From contig NZ_JAFBIL020000002.1 in the NCBI RefSeq assembly GCF_016809835.1, forward strand, positions 248,001 to 312,000: a stretch of 64,000 nucleotides of DNA, written 5' to 3'. Below the pieces are notes generated by a model. It worked only from the letters and a program-made list of their open reading frames with translations. It had not been told where the DNA came from and ran no database searches. Position numbers and translations under genes: made by a program. Positions 1 to 8,353 of the stretch are shown one piece after another (positions within the stretch are counted from its first letter, which is position 1; each line of letters begins with the position of its first letter). This DNA comes from Massilia soli (lineage in GTDB: Bacteria > Pseudomonadota > Gammaproteobacteria > Burkholderiales > Burkholderiaceae_D).

Positions 1-2106
1 CAGGTCGAACTTGATGCCGCGGTTGACCAGTGCGTCGATCAGCTGCGTGGTGTTGCTGAACAGGACGTTATCGTCGGCCATGCCGTGCACCAGCAGCAGC
101 GGCGACTTCATGCCGTCGAGGTGGGCGAACACGCCGCTGTCCTTGTAGGCCTCCGGATTCGACTTTGGCGTCGCGCCGACGAACTGTTCGGTGTAGTGGG
201 TGTCGTACAGCGACCAGTCGGTTACCGGCGCGACCGATACGCCGGCGGCGATCTTGTCCGATGCCTGTGCCAGCAGGCGCAGCGTCATGAAGCCGCCGTA
301 GCTCCAGCCGAATACGCCGACACGCTTCGGATCGACGAAGCTCTGCTTGCCGAGCCATTCGATACCGGTCAGCTGGTCTTCCACTTCATGCTTGCCCAGG
401 CCGCCGTAGATGGCATCGGTGAAGCTGCGCTCGCGCCGCGACGAGCCGCGGTTATCGAGGCGGAACACCACGAAGCCTTGCTGCGCCATGTACTGGTCGA
501 AGTTATTGCCCCACTTGCGCGCAACGTGCTGGGCGTGCGGGCCGCCGTAGGTCGACAGATACACCGGATGGCCCTTGCCCGCGTCGAAGCCGGCTGGCTT
601 GATGATCGAATAGTGCAGCGTATGGCCGCCGTTCCCCGTGAGCGTGCCGTATTCGGTCTTCAGGTGATCGGCCTTGTATTTGCCGTACGGGTGGCTGTCA
701 TTGAGCTCATTTTTTTCGAGCCATTCAACCAGCGAACCATCGGCGCGGCGGATTGCCACTTGCGGCGGGGTCGCCGGGTCGGAGAACGTGTCGACGAAGA
801 TCTCGCCGTTGTTGGCGAACGAAGCTTCGTGCCAGCCGTCGGCCTTGGTGATGCGCACCGGCTTGTCGGCGCTGCTGCCATCGAGCTTGAGGGCGTAGAC
901 CTGCTTGTCGATGATCGCGTCCTTGTTCGAGGCGATGAACACGCGGCCCGATTTCTCGTCGACCGCCAGGATGTTATCGACACCCCATTCGCCGCGCGAG
1001 ATCGGATGCAGCAGCTTGCCGTTCATGTCGTACAGGTACAGGTGATTGCGGCCGGTACGCTCCGACGCCCAGATGAACGCCTTGCGCTTCTTGAGGAACT
1101 TCAGGTCGTCATGGATGGTGGTCCAGGTTGGCGAGGTTTCGGTCAACAGCGGGCGCTGCGCCAGGGTGGCGGCGTCGACCGCGATCAGGTCGAGGCGCTT
1201 CTGGTCGCGCGTCTGGCGCTGGTATACCAGCTGTTTGGCGTCGCTGCTCCAGTCGGCGCGCACCAGGTAGATGTCCTTCTCCGCGCCCAGGTCGATCTTG
1301 CGCTGCTCGCCGGTGACGGGCGAGACGATCATCAGATCGACCAGCACGTTCGGGTCGCCGGCGGCCGGGTAGCGCTGCTCGACGACTTCGGTGCGGTCAG
1401 CGAAGATTTCGAAGCGGCGCACCACCGGCACCGGTGCTTCGTCGTAGCGCTTGTAGGCGATCGCGGAATCGTCCGGCGCCCAGTAATAGCCGGTGCGCTG
1501 GCCCATTTCTTCCTGCGCGATGAATTCGGCTTCGCCATTGTGGATCGTGCCCTTGCCGTCGCTGGTGAGCTGCTTCTCGGCGCCGCTGGCCAGGTCGATC
1601 ACGAACAGGTTCTGGTCGCGCACGAACGACAGGTAGCGGCCCTTCGGCGAAATCTTCGGATCACCCACATTGCCCGATGCGACCTTGCGCGCCGCTTCCG
1701 GCTTGTTCGCGTCGACCAGGTACAGGTTGCCGGCGATCGGCACCAGCAGCTGCTTGCCGTCGGGCGACCAGCTGTAGCTGATGATGCCGTTCAGGCTCGC
1801 GGTGCGCGCGCGTTCGCGGCGCGCTTTTTCTTCAGGCGACAGGGTCTCGTTCGGCACCAGCACTTTGGAGTCGACCAGCCGCTTGGTGGTCTTGTCCTTC
1901 ATGTTGTATTCCCAGAGGTCGAGCTGGAACTGGTTGTCGGGACGGCCGCGCAGGAAGGTCACGCGGGCGCCATCGGGCGATACGCGCAGGTTGCGCACGC
2001 CAGGTCCCGCCAGCGCCGGGTCGGCGTGGATGCGGTCCAGCGTCAGGCGTTCCGCGGATGCGGGAACGCACGACAGTGCGGCTAACAAGGGGAGTAGAAA
2101 ACGCAT
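1..2106 (-). CDS. S9B family prolyl dipeptidyl peptidase (DPP IV-like), C-terminus cut by window edge
   Basis: Exported serine exopeptidase expected to cleave Xaa-Pro dipeptides from peptide N-termini in the periplasm. The ATG at 2106 opens with a signal peptide (MRFLLPLLAALSCVPASA). An eight-bladed propeller region follows, then the alpha/beta-hydrolase domain. The nucleophile elbow GWSYGG places Ser at about residue 602, and GMADDNV supplies the acid at about residue 678. The frame is open for 702 codons to the window edge. The family is usually about 740-780 residues, so roughly 50 residues with the catalytic His lie outside. A 2001-base open frame on the opposite strand is an antisense shadow. 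The propeller plus DDNV motif favours DPP IV over acyl-peptide hydrolases. Confidence 0.9.
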   Translation of the reverse strand, partial: MRFLLPLLAALSCVPASAERLTLDRIHADPALAGPGVRNLRVSPDGARVTFLRGRPDNQFQLDLWEYNMKDKTTKRLVDSKVLVPNETLSPEEKARRERARTASLNGIISYSWSPDGKQLLVPIAGNLYLVDANKPEAARKVASGNVGDPKISPKGRYLSFVRDQNLFVIDLASGAEKQLTSDGKGTIHNGEAEFIAQEEMGQRTGYYWAPDDSAIAYKRYDEAPVPVVRRFEIFADRTEVVEQRYPAAGDPNVLVDLMIVSPVTGEQRKIDLGAEKDIYLVRADWSSDAKQLVYQRQTRDQKRLDLIAVDAATLAQRPLLTETSPTWTTIHDDLKFLKKRKAFIWASERTGRNHLYLYDMNGKLLHPISRGEWGVDNILAVDEKSGRVFIASNKDAIIDKQVYALKLDGSSADKPVRITKADGWHEASFANNGEIFVDTFSDPATPPQVAIRRADGSLVEWLEKNELNDSHPYGKYKADHLKTEYGTLTGNGGHTLHYSIIKPAGFDAGKGHPVYLSTYGGPHAQHVARKWGNNFDQYMAQQGFVVFRLDNRGSSRRERSFTDAIYGGLGKHEVEDQLTGIEWLGKQSFVDPKRVGVFGWSYGGFMTLRLLAQASDKIAAGVSVAPVTDWSLYDTHYTEQFVGATPKSNPEAYKDSGVFAHLDGMKSPLLLVHGMADDNVLFSNTTQLIDALVNRGIKFDL

Positions 2107-2199
2107 GGATGGTCTCGAAGTATTGATTAATTGGATCGGAACAACTGCGAGACGATACCAGAGTCGCTGCCAAAACGCTGTAAATACCCCCTGCTTATT

Positions 2200-3597
2200 T
2201 CAGCTTCGCGACTGCAGCACGCGCTCGCGCGACAGGTGCTGCAGCGACCATGTAAGCAGCGCCGCGGCGATGGTCAGTCCCAGCACCAGGCCGATCCAGT
2301 AGCCGCTGGCGCCCATCGGCGCGGCCGGCGCCCAGGGGAACCACGACGGTGCGCGTCCCAGCAGGTAGCCGACCGGCAGCGAGAAGCCCCAGAACGCCAG
2401 CAGCTGGATCTGCATCGGCTGGCGCGTGACGCGGTAGCCGCGCAGCGCGCTGGCGGTGGCCACCTGGGTGGCGTCGGACAGCTGGAACAGCGCGGCAAAC
2501 AGCAGCAGCTCGGCGCACATCGCCTGCACCGCGAGATCGGAGGTGTAGGCGCGCGCGATCTCCCAGCGGAACAGGGCGATGAAGGCGGCCGACAGCACGC
2601 CGAATGCGACCGACATCGCCACGCCGATCCACGACGCGAAGCGCGCGCGCGCCGGGTCGCCTTGGCCCAGCGCCTGGCCGACCCGTGTGATCATGCCGAT
2701 GCCGAAACTGAGGGGCACCATGAATACCAGCGCCGAGAAGTTCAGCGCGATCTGGTGCGCCGACACCTGCACCACGCCGAAGCGCGCGACCAGCAGGCTG
2801 ATGGCGCCGAACGCGCTGGCTTCGGCAAAGTAGGTGATCCCGATCGGTACGCCCAGGCGCAGCATGCTGGCGATCTCCGGCAGGTGCGGCCATTCCCAGT
2901 GGGTGAACGGGTAGGTGGCGCGGTAGACCGGGGCCACGCGGATCCAGGCGATCATCGCGGCCAGCATCAGCCACATGCCGGTGGCCGTGGCCACCGCGCA
3001 GCCGATGCCGCCCAGCCGGGGCATGCCCCAGTTGCCGAACACCAGCAGCCAGTTGACGAAGACGTTGAACAGCAGCCCGAGGATGGCGATCACCATCACC
3101 GGCTTGGTGGCGTTGAGACTGGTGGTGTAGCCGTACAGCGCGCGGTAGCAGCCAAAGGCCGGCATTCCGAGGCTGATGACATGGACGAACAGCGCGGCGC
3201 GGTCGGCGACCGCCCGATCGAGCCCGATATGGTAGAACAGCAGCGTCGCCAGGTTGGTCAGCAACATGGCGACGACGCCGACGCCGAACCCTTTCCACAG
3301 GCCCTGGCGCACCACGTGCGGAATCCGCTCGAACTGGCCGGCCCCGGTTTCATGGGCCACCAGGGTGTTCATCGACATCATGGTGCCGATCACCGCCACC
3401 AGCAGGATCGACCACACCGAGGTGCCGATCGACACGGCCGCCAGTTCGCCGGCGCTGACGTGGCCCGTCATCGCGACGTCCGCCACACCCATGCCGACCG
3501 TCGCCAGCTGGCCGACCAGCATCGGCCAGGACAGCTGCCACAGGGCTTTGACTTCGGATCTTGCGGAATGACGGGGACTGGCGGTGTTGGCTTGCAT
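2200..3597 (-). CDS. MATE family multidrug efflux transporter (NorM/DinF-like)
   Basis: Inner-membrane Na+ or H+ antiporter that exports cationic drugs and metabolites. It has 465 residues, the normal size for the twelve-helix MATE fold. The N-terminus reads WPMLVGQLATVGMGVADV, the characteristic first MATE helix with a VAMTGH turn, and the two six-helix halves are visible as repeated hydrophobic blocks. ATG start at 3597; stop at 2200. An overlapping minus-strand open frame (2195-3298) in another phase lacks membrane-protein composition and is a shadow. It lies 93 bases upstream-side of the S9 peptidase start, so it may share a transcript with that gene or have its own promoter. The substrate cannot be read from sequence. 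Confidence 0.93.
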   Translation of the reverse strand: MQANTASPRHSARSEVKALWQLSWPMLVGQLATVGMGVADVAMTGHVSAGELAAVSIGTSVWSILLVAVIGTMMSMNTLVAHETGAGQFERIPHVVRQGLWKGFGVGVVAMLLTNLATLLFYHIGLDRAVADRAALFVHVISLGMPAFGCYRALYGYTTSLNATKPVMVIAILGLLFNVFVNWLLVFGNWGMPRLGGIGCAVATATGMWLMLAAMIAWIRVAPVYRATYPFTHWEWPHLPEIASMLRLGVPIGITYFAEASAFGAISLLVARFGVVQVSAHQIALNFSALVFMVPLSFGIGMITRVGQALGQGDPARARFASWIGVAMSVAFGVLSAAFIALFRWEIARAYTSDLAVQAMCAELLLFAALFQLSDATQVATASALRGYRVTRQPMQIQLLAFWGFSLPVGYLLGRAPSWFPWAPAAPMGASGYWIGLVLGLTIAAALLTWSLQHLSRERVLQSRS

Positions 3598-3660
3598 GGC
3601 TGCGCGGAGGAGGCGAAACCGTCGATTCTAACGGCTTTGCCCGCGCCGCGGGCGGTGAAC

Positions 3661-4563
3661 TCATTGCTGGCCGGCGGCGCGCGGCGGCAGCGAGGACAAG
3701 TAGGCGTGCAGCGCGTCGACGTCGACGTCGGTCATCTCGCCCAGCGACGCGAACGGCATGATCGGGCTCACCGCGCTGCCATCGGGCCGCCGTCCGCTAC
3801 GCAGCATCGCCTTGAACGCGTCCGCCGTCGCGTAGCGCGGCATCACGCTGCCTTTGCCTGGCGTGAGGTTGGCCGCGTGCGGCCAGTCGGGCGGCGAGCC
3901 GGGGATCTTGCCCCCACTGAGGTTGGCGCCATGGCAGCTGATGCAGCTGTTGGCCACGTAGGCGCCGTGCACCACGCTGGCGGCCACCACGTGCGGGGTC
4001 GCCGGTGCCAAGGCATGGTCGATCTTCTCGGCGGCGTCGCGGATCATGCCGAAGCCGTACTGCACCTTGTAGAGCCACGGCAGTTCGATCACCGCGCCTT
4101 GGCCATCCACCGGCGGCAGCTGCCGGGCGTAGCTGATGATGGCGGAGGTGTCGTCGTCGGTGAGGCGGTTGTAGTCTTCGCTGGGCATGACCATCACCGG
4201 CGTGCCGTCCGGCTTGACGCCGTGGCGCAGGGTGCGCACCCAGTCGATCGTCGCGTAGTGCGCGGTGGCGCTGCCTGCGCCGCGCGTGATGTTGGGCGAG
4301 ATGACCAGGGTGCCGGCTTCAGCGACGACCTCCTTGCCGGCGCCGTTGGCGCCATGGCAGTCGGCGCAGCCGCGGGTTGAAAACAGGTAGCGGCCATTTT
4401 CAAGGTGCGCGGCGTCGGTGCGCAAATCGACCTTCGACACCGGAACGGTGATGAGACGCGCCATCTTGCGCTCGCCGAGCACCACGCCGAGCACCAGCCC
4501 GGCAACGCCCAGCAGCACCAGTGCGGCAATGGCCGCGGCAACCGACTTGATCCAGGTTTTCAT
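3661..4563 (-). CDS. Membrane-anchored diheme cytochrome c
   Basis: Periplasmic electron carrier anchored by an uncleaved N-terminal helix (residues about 6-30). Two class-I cytochrome c domains each carry one heme motif, CADCH at 66-70 and CISCH at 207-211. Plausible axial Met residues are in VMVMPSEDY (about 126) and PIMPF (about 269). The architecture resembles cytochrome subunits of membrane alcohol/aldehyde or nicotinate dehydrogenases, but those usually have three hemes and sit beside their dehydrogenase. No dehydrogenase is adjacent here, so the electron donor is unknown. It starts at 4563, divergent from cbpA with 127 bases between. Function as a generic c-type carrier is well supported; the pathway is not. 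Confidence 0.88.
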   Translation of the reverse strand: MKTWIKSVAAAIAALVLLGVAGLVLGVVLGERKMARLITVPVSKVDLRTDAAHLENGRYLFSTRGCADCHGANGAGKEVVAEAGTLVISPNITRGAGSATAHYATIDWVRTLRHGVKPDGTPVMVMPSEDYNRLTDDDTSAIISYARQLPPVDGQGAVIELPWLYKVQYGFGMIRDAAEKIDHALAPATPHVVAASVVHGAYVANSCISCHGANLSGGKIPGSPPDWPHAANLTPGKGSVMPRYATADAFKAMLRSGRRPDGSAVSPIMPFASLGEMTDVDVDALHAYLSSLPPRAAGQQ

Positions 4564-4690
4564 GCTATGCCTCTTCGTGTTGCTGGCCGCTGATAATGCG
4601 TGACGAACGGAAAGAAAACAGCGCGGAAACGTGCGCCTCCGGACGCGGCTGCGCTGTACGATTGTTCAAACCGATTCCGGAGTGCCGACC

Positions 4691-5623
4691 GTGGAATACA
4701 AGGACTACTACCAGACGCTTGGAGTCGAAAAAAGCGCATCCGCCGATGACATCAAAAAGGCGTACCGTAAACTGGTGCGCAAGCACCATCCCGATATCAG
4801 CAAGGCGAGCGACGCCGAGAAAAAAACCAAGGAAATCAACGAAGCCTACGATGTGCTGGGCGACGCCGAAAAGCGCGCGGCCTACGATGAGCTCGGTCGC
4901 GGCCAGCGCCCCGGCCAGCCGTTCCAGCCACCGCCGGACTGGGGCTCCAGCTATGATTTCGGCGCCGGCGGCGGCAGCGCCGACGACTTCTTCTCCGACC
5001 TGTTCGCCCACGCCGGCCGGCGCGCCGGCGCGCGCGGCGGCGGCGCGCAGTTCAAGATGCGCGGCGACGATATCCACGCAGGCATCACCGTTCCGCTGCA
5101 CGACGCCTACCATGGCGCCACCCGCACCATCACGTTGCGCGCACCCGAGCGCGACGCCAGCGGCCGGGTCGTGACGCGCGAGCGCTCGCTCAGCGTCGAT
5201 GTGCCGAAAGGAATTGTTCCCGGGCAGCAATTGCGGCTGGCCGGCCAGGGGCACCCCGGCGTCAACGGCGGTGCGGCCGGCGACTTGTTCCTGGAGATCC
5301 AGTTGCAGCCCGACGCGCGCTACCGCGTAGAAGGGCGCGATGTGTATGAAAATGTTCCCGTGGCGCCGTGGGAAGCGGCGCTCGGCGCGCAGATCGATGT
5401 GCCGACGCCTTCCGGACCGGTGCAAGTGAGCGTGCCGGCCGGTTCGCAATCCGGGCGCAAGCTGCGCCTGCGCGCGCGCGGCATTCCCGGTCACCCGCCC
5501 GGCGACCTGTACCTGATCCTCGACCTCGTGCTGCCGCCTGCAAGGGACGAACGGGCGCGCGAGTTCTACCAAAAAATGGCGCGCGAACTGGCATTCAATC
5601 CGCGCGCCGGCATCGGAGTGTGA
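4691..5623 (+). CDS. cbpA: Curved DNA-binding protein / DnaJ-class co-chaperone CbpA
   Basis: Hsp40 co-chaperone that stimulates DnaK and also binds curved DNA and the nucleoid. The J domain (residues 1-70) contains HPD at 33-35. A Gly/Ala/Phe-rich linker and the two C-terminal beta-barrel substrate-binding domains follow; there is no zinc-finger domain, which separates it from DnaJ. I chose the GTG at 4691 because MEYKDYYQTLGV begins exactly at the conserved J-domain start and GGAG lies about 9 bases upstream. An ATG at 4631 would add 20 unrelated residues. The 310-residue length matches E. coli CbpA (306). The cognate modulator cbpM follows after 3 bases. Confidence 0.95.
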   Translation: MEYKDYYQTLGVEKSASADDIKKAYRKLVRKHHPDISKASDAEKKTKEINEAYDVLGDAEKRAAYDELGRGQRPGQPFQPPPDWGSSYDFGAGGGSADDFFSDLFAHAGRRAGARGGGAQFKMRGDDIHAGITVPLHDAYHGATRTITLRAPERDASGRVVTRERSLSVDVPKGIVPGQQLRLAGQGHPGVNGGAAGDLFLEIQLQPDARYRVEGRDVYENVPVAPWEAALGAQIDVPTPSGPVQVSVPAGSQSGRKLRLRARGIPGHPPGDLYLILDLVLPPARDERAREFYQKMARELAFNPRAGIGV

Positions 5624-5626
5624 ACC

Positions 5627-5935
5627 ATGCGCAGCGATTCCATTGCCGCCCAATTGCTGGATGAAACTGCGCTGACGCTGGAGGAACTTGCCCATGCCTG
5701 CGGCGTCGAACCGGACTGGGTCATCCAGCATGTGCGCGCAGGTGTGCTGGGCGATAACGTGGAAGTCGAACTGACCCAGTGGCGCTTCGGCGGCAGCGAA
5801 CTCGGGCGAGCACGGCGCCTGCTGCGGATCGAACAAGACTTCGACGCCAACGAAGACCTCGCGGCGCTGGTGGTTGACCTGGGCGACGAAATCCGCCGCC
5901 TGCGGGCGCGGCTCGCCGTGCTGGGCGCCCGATAA
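5627..5935 (+). CDS. cbpM: Chaperone modulator CbpM
   Basis: Small protein (102 residues) that binds the J domain of CbpA and blocks both its DnaK co-chaperone and DNA-binding activities. The sequence shows a MerR-like winged helix start (TLEELAHACGVEPDWV), a central VELTQWRFGGSEL segment and a C-terminal helical region (LGDEIRRLRARL) typical of the family. It begins 3 bases after the cbpA stop, so the two are translationally coupled. The 206 bases that follow, to the DJ-1 gene, contain no recognisable gene or strong terminator. Confidence 0.93.
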   Translation: MRSDSIAAQLLDETALTLEELAHACGVEPDWVIQHVRAGVLGDNVEVELTQWRFGGSELGRARRLLRIEQDFDANEDLAALVVDLGDEIRRLRARLAVLGAR

Positions 5936-6141
5936 GCACCCCTGCGGCATCCAGTGGCGACCATGCGACATGCAACCTCCCTCGAACCGGGCTGATGTAC
6001 GGACTATGCTACTGGCGCTATTCCGGGGCTTGATGCACAACAACTCAGCTGCTTGCGTGGCGGGCATTCATCCGGGCGACGCGGTTGCCGGATGAACCTT
6101 ACACTTCAATATCAAGACAACAAGACTAGCAAAAAGGAAAA

Positions 6142-6735
6142 ATGATGCAAACGAACATAGGAAACGCGCTGAAAGGCAAACGCGTCGCCGTGCTGATGAC
6201 GGACGGGGTAGAGCAAGTGGAATACACGCAGCCGCGCGAGTTTCTCGAGAAGAACGGCGCGGTCGTCACCCTGATCTCGCCAAAAAGCAAAGGCGACGTT
6301 GTGCAAGGCAAAAACCACGACGCCGACGGCGACACCTTCACGGTGGACATGAATGTCAGCGACGCCAAGCCTGGCGACTACGACGCCCTGTTGCTGCCCG
6401 GGGGCGAAGAGAACCCGCGGAAGCTGCGCCAAAGCATTGCAGCCATCGATTTCATCCGCGCGTTCGCGCTGGAAGACAAGCCGATCGCGGCAATCTGCCA
6501 CGCTCCGCTGGCGCTGATCGACGCCGGCATCGCCGAGGGCGCCCACCTGACCAGCTGGCCGGAAAGCAAAGATGAACTGATCGACGCGGGCGCCGAGTGG
6601 AGCGACGTTGAAGTCGTGATCGACGCCAGGCTGATCACCAGCCGCACGCCGGCCGACATTCCCGCCTTCAATGACGCGCTGTTCAGGGAGCTGCGCATTG
6701 ACGCGCAAGTGGCCGACATGGGGCCCTCGTCGTAA
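6142..6735 (+). CDS. DJ-1/PfpI superfamily protein (YhbO/PfpI-type)
   Basis: Cytosolic DJ-1/PfpI-fold protein of 197 residues. The nucleophile Cys119 sits in the elbow AAICHAPL and is followed by His120, as in PfpI/YhbO. The partner acid is Glu24 in DGVEQVE. Family members are described as intracellular peptidases, stress-induced chaperones or glyoxalase/deglycase enzymes acting on methylglyoxal adducts; the sequence does not decide between these. Two ATGs are adjacent (6142, 6145), with the purine-rich AAAAAGGAAAA just upstream as ribosome binding site. It is probably a single-gene unit, since the next gene starts 237 bases later with its own regulation. Confidence 0.93.
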   Translation: MMQTNIGNALKGKRVAVLMTDGVEQVEYTQPREFLEKNGAVVTLISPKSKGDVVQGKNHDADGDTFTVDMNVSDAKPGDYDALLLPGGEENPRKLRQSIAAIDFIRAFALEDKPIAAICHAPLALIDAGIAEGAHLTSWPESKDELIDAGAEWSDVEVVIDARLITSRTPADIPAFNDALFRELRIDAQVADMGPSS

Positions 6736-6972
6736 GCAGCCGATGACGGCGACACGCTGGCCTTGCGTACCGCACGGCCAGTTTGGCGCGCGCACTGGCC
6801 AGGCAGGCGCGTCAACAGCCCCAGCTGACCGAAAAATTAATACGGGCGCATCATTCGTATCGATTGTCTAATTTAAATTGTGTCTTTAGATAATTGATTA
6901 CTTGCAATCATATTCCGAAGCCGATAGCCTTGCTGCACAGCCGTACCGTCTAAAAATTTTACAAGGCTTGCA

Positions 6973-7560
6973 GTGTCCACTGACTCCAATCTCGATCCGC
7001 AACAACTGCGCACCTGGCTGCTCGCCGCCGCCCGCCGCGACGCCAAATCCTTCCGTTTGATGTACGAAGCGACGTCGCCGAAACTGTTTGGCTTTGCGCT
7101 ACGTATATTACGTAAGAGGGAGCTGGCGGAAGAGGCGATGCAAGAAGCATTCGTCTCGATCTGGAACAACGCCGGCAACTATAATGCGCAGCTGGCCGCG
7201 CCAATGACCTGGATGGCGACTATCGTGCGCAATAAAGCCCTGGATATCGTAAGACGTACCGACGACGCGGTCGAGATCGACGCCGCGCAATTCGACAGCG
7301 AAGTGCTCAACGCCTTCCGCGACCCGGCTGCGACGCCGATTGAGGCGCTGCAGATCAGCAGCGACGCGCGCGCGCTGGCCTACTGCATGTCCACGCTGGA
7401 AGGGCAGCATCGCCAGGTCGTCGGCATGGCCTTCTTCCACGACCTCTCGCACAGCGAAGTCGCACAGAAGATGGCAGTGCCGCTGGGCACAGTCAAAACC
7501 TGGATTCGCCGCAGCCTCGAGCGCCTGAAGACCTGCCTGGCGAAACGGGAGCAAGCATGA
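6973..7560 (+). CDS. ECF-type RNA polymerase sigma factor (SigK/RskA-linked group)
   Basis: Alternative sigma-70 family factor of 195 residues. Region 2 spans about residues 30-95 (LFGFALRILRKRELAEEAMQ then TWMATIVRNKALD). Region 4 is near the C-terminus, with the helix-turn-helix HSEVAQKMAVPLGTVKTWIRR. It starts at GTG 6973, with AAGG 6-9 bases upstream. Its stop overlaps the ATG of the anti-sigma gene (ATGA at 7557-7560), so the pair is co-translated. The leader from 6840 to 6960 is AT-rich, as expected of a regulated promoter, but I could not define an ECF -35/-10 pair. The likely target is the convergent DUF4331 unit next door, by analogy with other autoregulated ECF loci. Confidence 0.93.
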   Translation: MSTDSNLDPQQLRTWLLAAARRDAKSFRLMYEATSPKLFGFALRILRKRELAEEAMQEAFVSIWNNAGNYNAQLAAPMTWMATIVRNKALDIVRRTDDAVEIDAAQFDSEVLNAFRDPAATPIEALQISSDARALAYCMSTLEGQHRQVVGMAFFHDLSHSEVAQKMAVPLGTVKTWIRRSLERLKTCLAKREQA

Positions 7561-8258
7561 ACATCCGCGACAACCTGCCGTTACGCGAGAAGCTCGCCGC
7601 GGAGTACGTGCTCGGCACATTGAAGGGCCACGCGCGCCGCCGTTTCGAAGGATGGATGCACAACGACGCGGCACTGCGCCGCACCACGGCGGAGTGGCAG
7701 GACCGCTTGATGCCGATGGCTGAATTCTCCGGCGCGGTCAAGCCGCGTGCCCAGGTGTGGACCGGAATCGAGCGGCGCCTGAACCTGAAGACGGAGCGCA
7801 GCGCCTGGCAGTTGTGGGGCGCTGAAGCAGTTGGCTTCTGGCGCTCGCTGGGCCTCGCGTCCAGCGCCCTGGCCGCGGTGCTGGTGGTGGTGCTGGCAAC
7901 CAGGACGCTTGACGCGCCGGCGATTGACCATGTGGCGACGCTCACCGATGCGCAATCGCAGACTGCCTTGCTGGTCACAGCCGACACCCGCCGCAAGACC
8001 ATCGCCGTGCGCGTGATGGACAACGTTGCTGTGGCAAGCGACAAGGTGCTGGAGCTGTGGGCGATTCCGAAGCAGGGTGCACCGCGCTCGCTTGGCCTGG
8101 TATCCAAGGATAAGACCGTGGAACTGGCGCTCACCGACCGCGCGATCGGCGGCGACGTGGTGATGCTGGCGATCAGCCTGGAGCCGACCGGCGGATCGAA
8201 GGATCCAAACGGGCCGACCGGTCCGGTGTTGTACAAGGGCGCATGGGTGAGAATGTAG
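7557..8258 (+). CDS. RskA-type anti-sigma factor
   Basis: Membrane-bound repressor of the overlapping sigma factor. The cytoplasmic N-terminus (residues 1-95) contains LAAEYVLGTLKGHARRRFE, the anti-sigma helical region of the RskA/COG5343 type. One transmembrane helix follows (about 97-115) and then a periplasmic RskA_C domain with LELWAIPKQGAPRSLGL and the closing ISLEPTGGSKDPNGPTGPV motif. The 233-residue length is normal. There is no zinc-binding HxxxCxxC motif, so it is not a ZAS-type redox anti-sigma. Release probably involves regulated proteolysis of the membrane segment, as for RskA; the signal is unknown. Confidence 0.92.
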   Translation: MNIRDNLPLREKLAAEYVLGTLKGHARRRFEGWMHNDAALRRTTAEWQDRLMPMAEFSGAVKPRAQVWTGIERRLNLKTERSAWQLWGAEAVGFWRSLGLASSALAAVLVVVLATRTLDAPAIDHVATLTDAQSQTALLVTADTRRKTIAVRVMDNVAVASDKVLELWAIPKQGAPRSLGLVSKDKTVELALTDRAIGGDVVMLAISLEPTGGSKDPNGPTGPVLYKGAWVRM

Positions 8259-8288
8259 CGGCTCGACCGATTCGGCAGCAGCCACGCC

Positions 8289-8325
8289 TATCCGCCCTCC
8301 GTAATCGATACCGGTAGGGCGGATA
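8289..8325. terminator. Inverted repeat between convergent units, possible bidirectional terminator
   Basis: The arms TATCCGCCCT (8289-8298) and AGGGCGGATA (8316-8325) are perfect complements around a 17-base loop. It lies exactly between the anti-sigma stop (8258) and the HupE stop (8354) of two converging transcription units. No long T-run follows on either strand, so an intrinsic terminator is plausible but not certain. Confidence 0.5.
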
Positions 8326-8353
8326 AGCGGAAGCGCATCCGCCGAATCGACGT

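Noticed and set aside
85-2085. Long plus-strand open frame opposite the first S9 peptidase
   Set aside because: Arg/Val/Gly-rich antisense composition; the minus strand encodes clear S9 motifs over the same bases.
2131-4380. Plus-strand frame of about 750 codons opposite MATE and cytochrome genes
   Set aside because: His/Gln/Arg-rich low-complexity translation typical of antisense high-GC DNA; spans two real genes and a gap.
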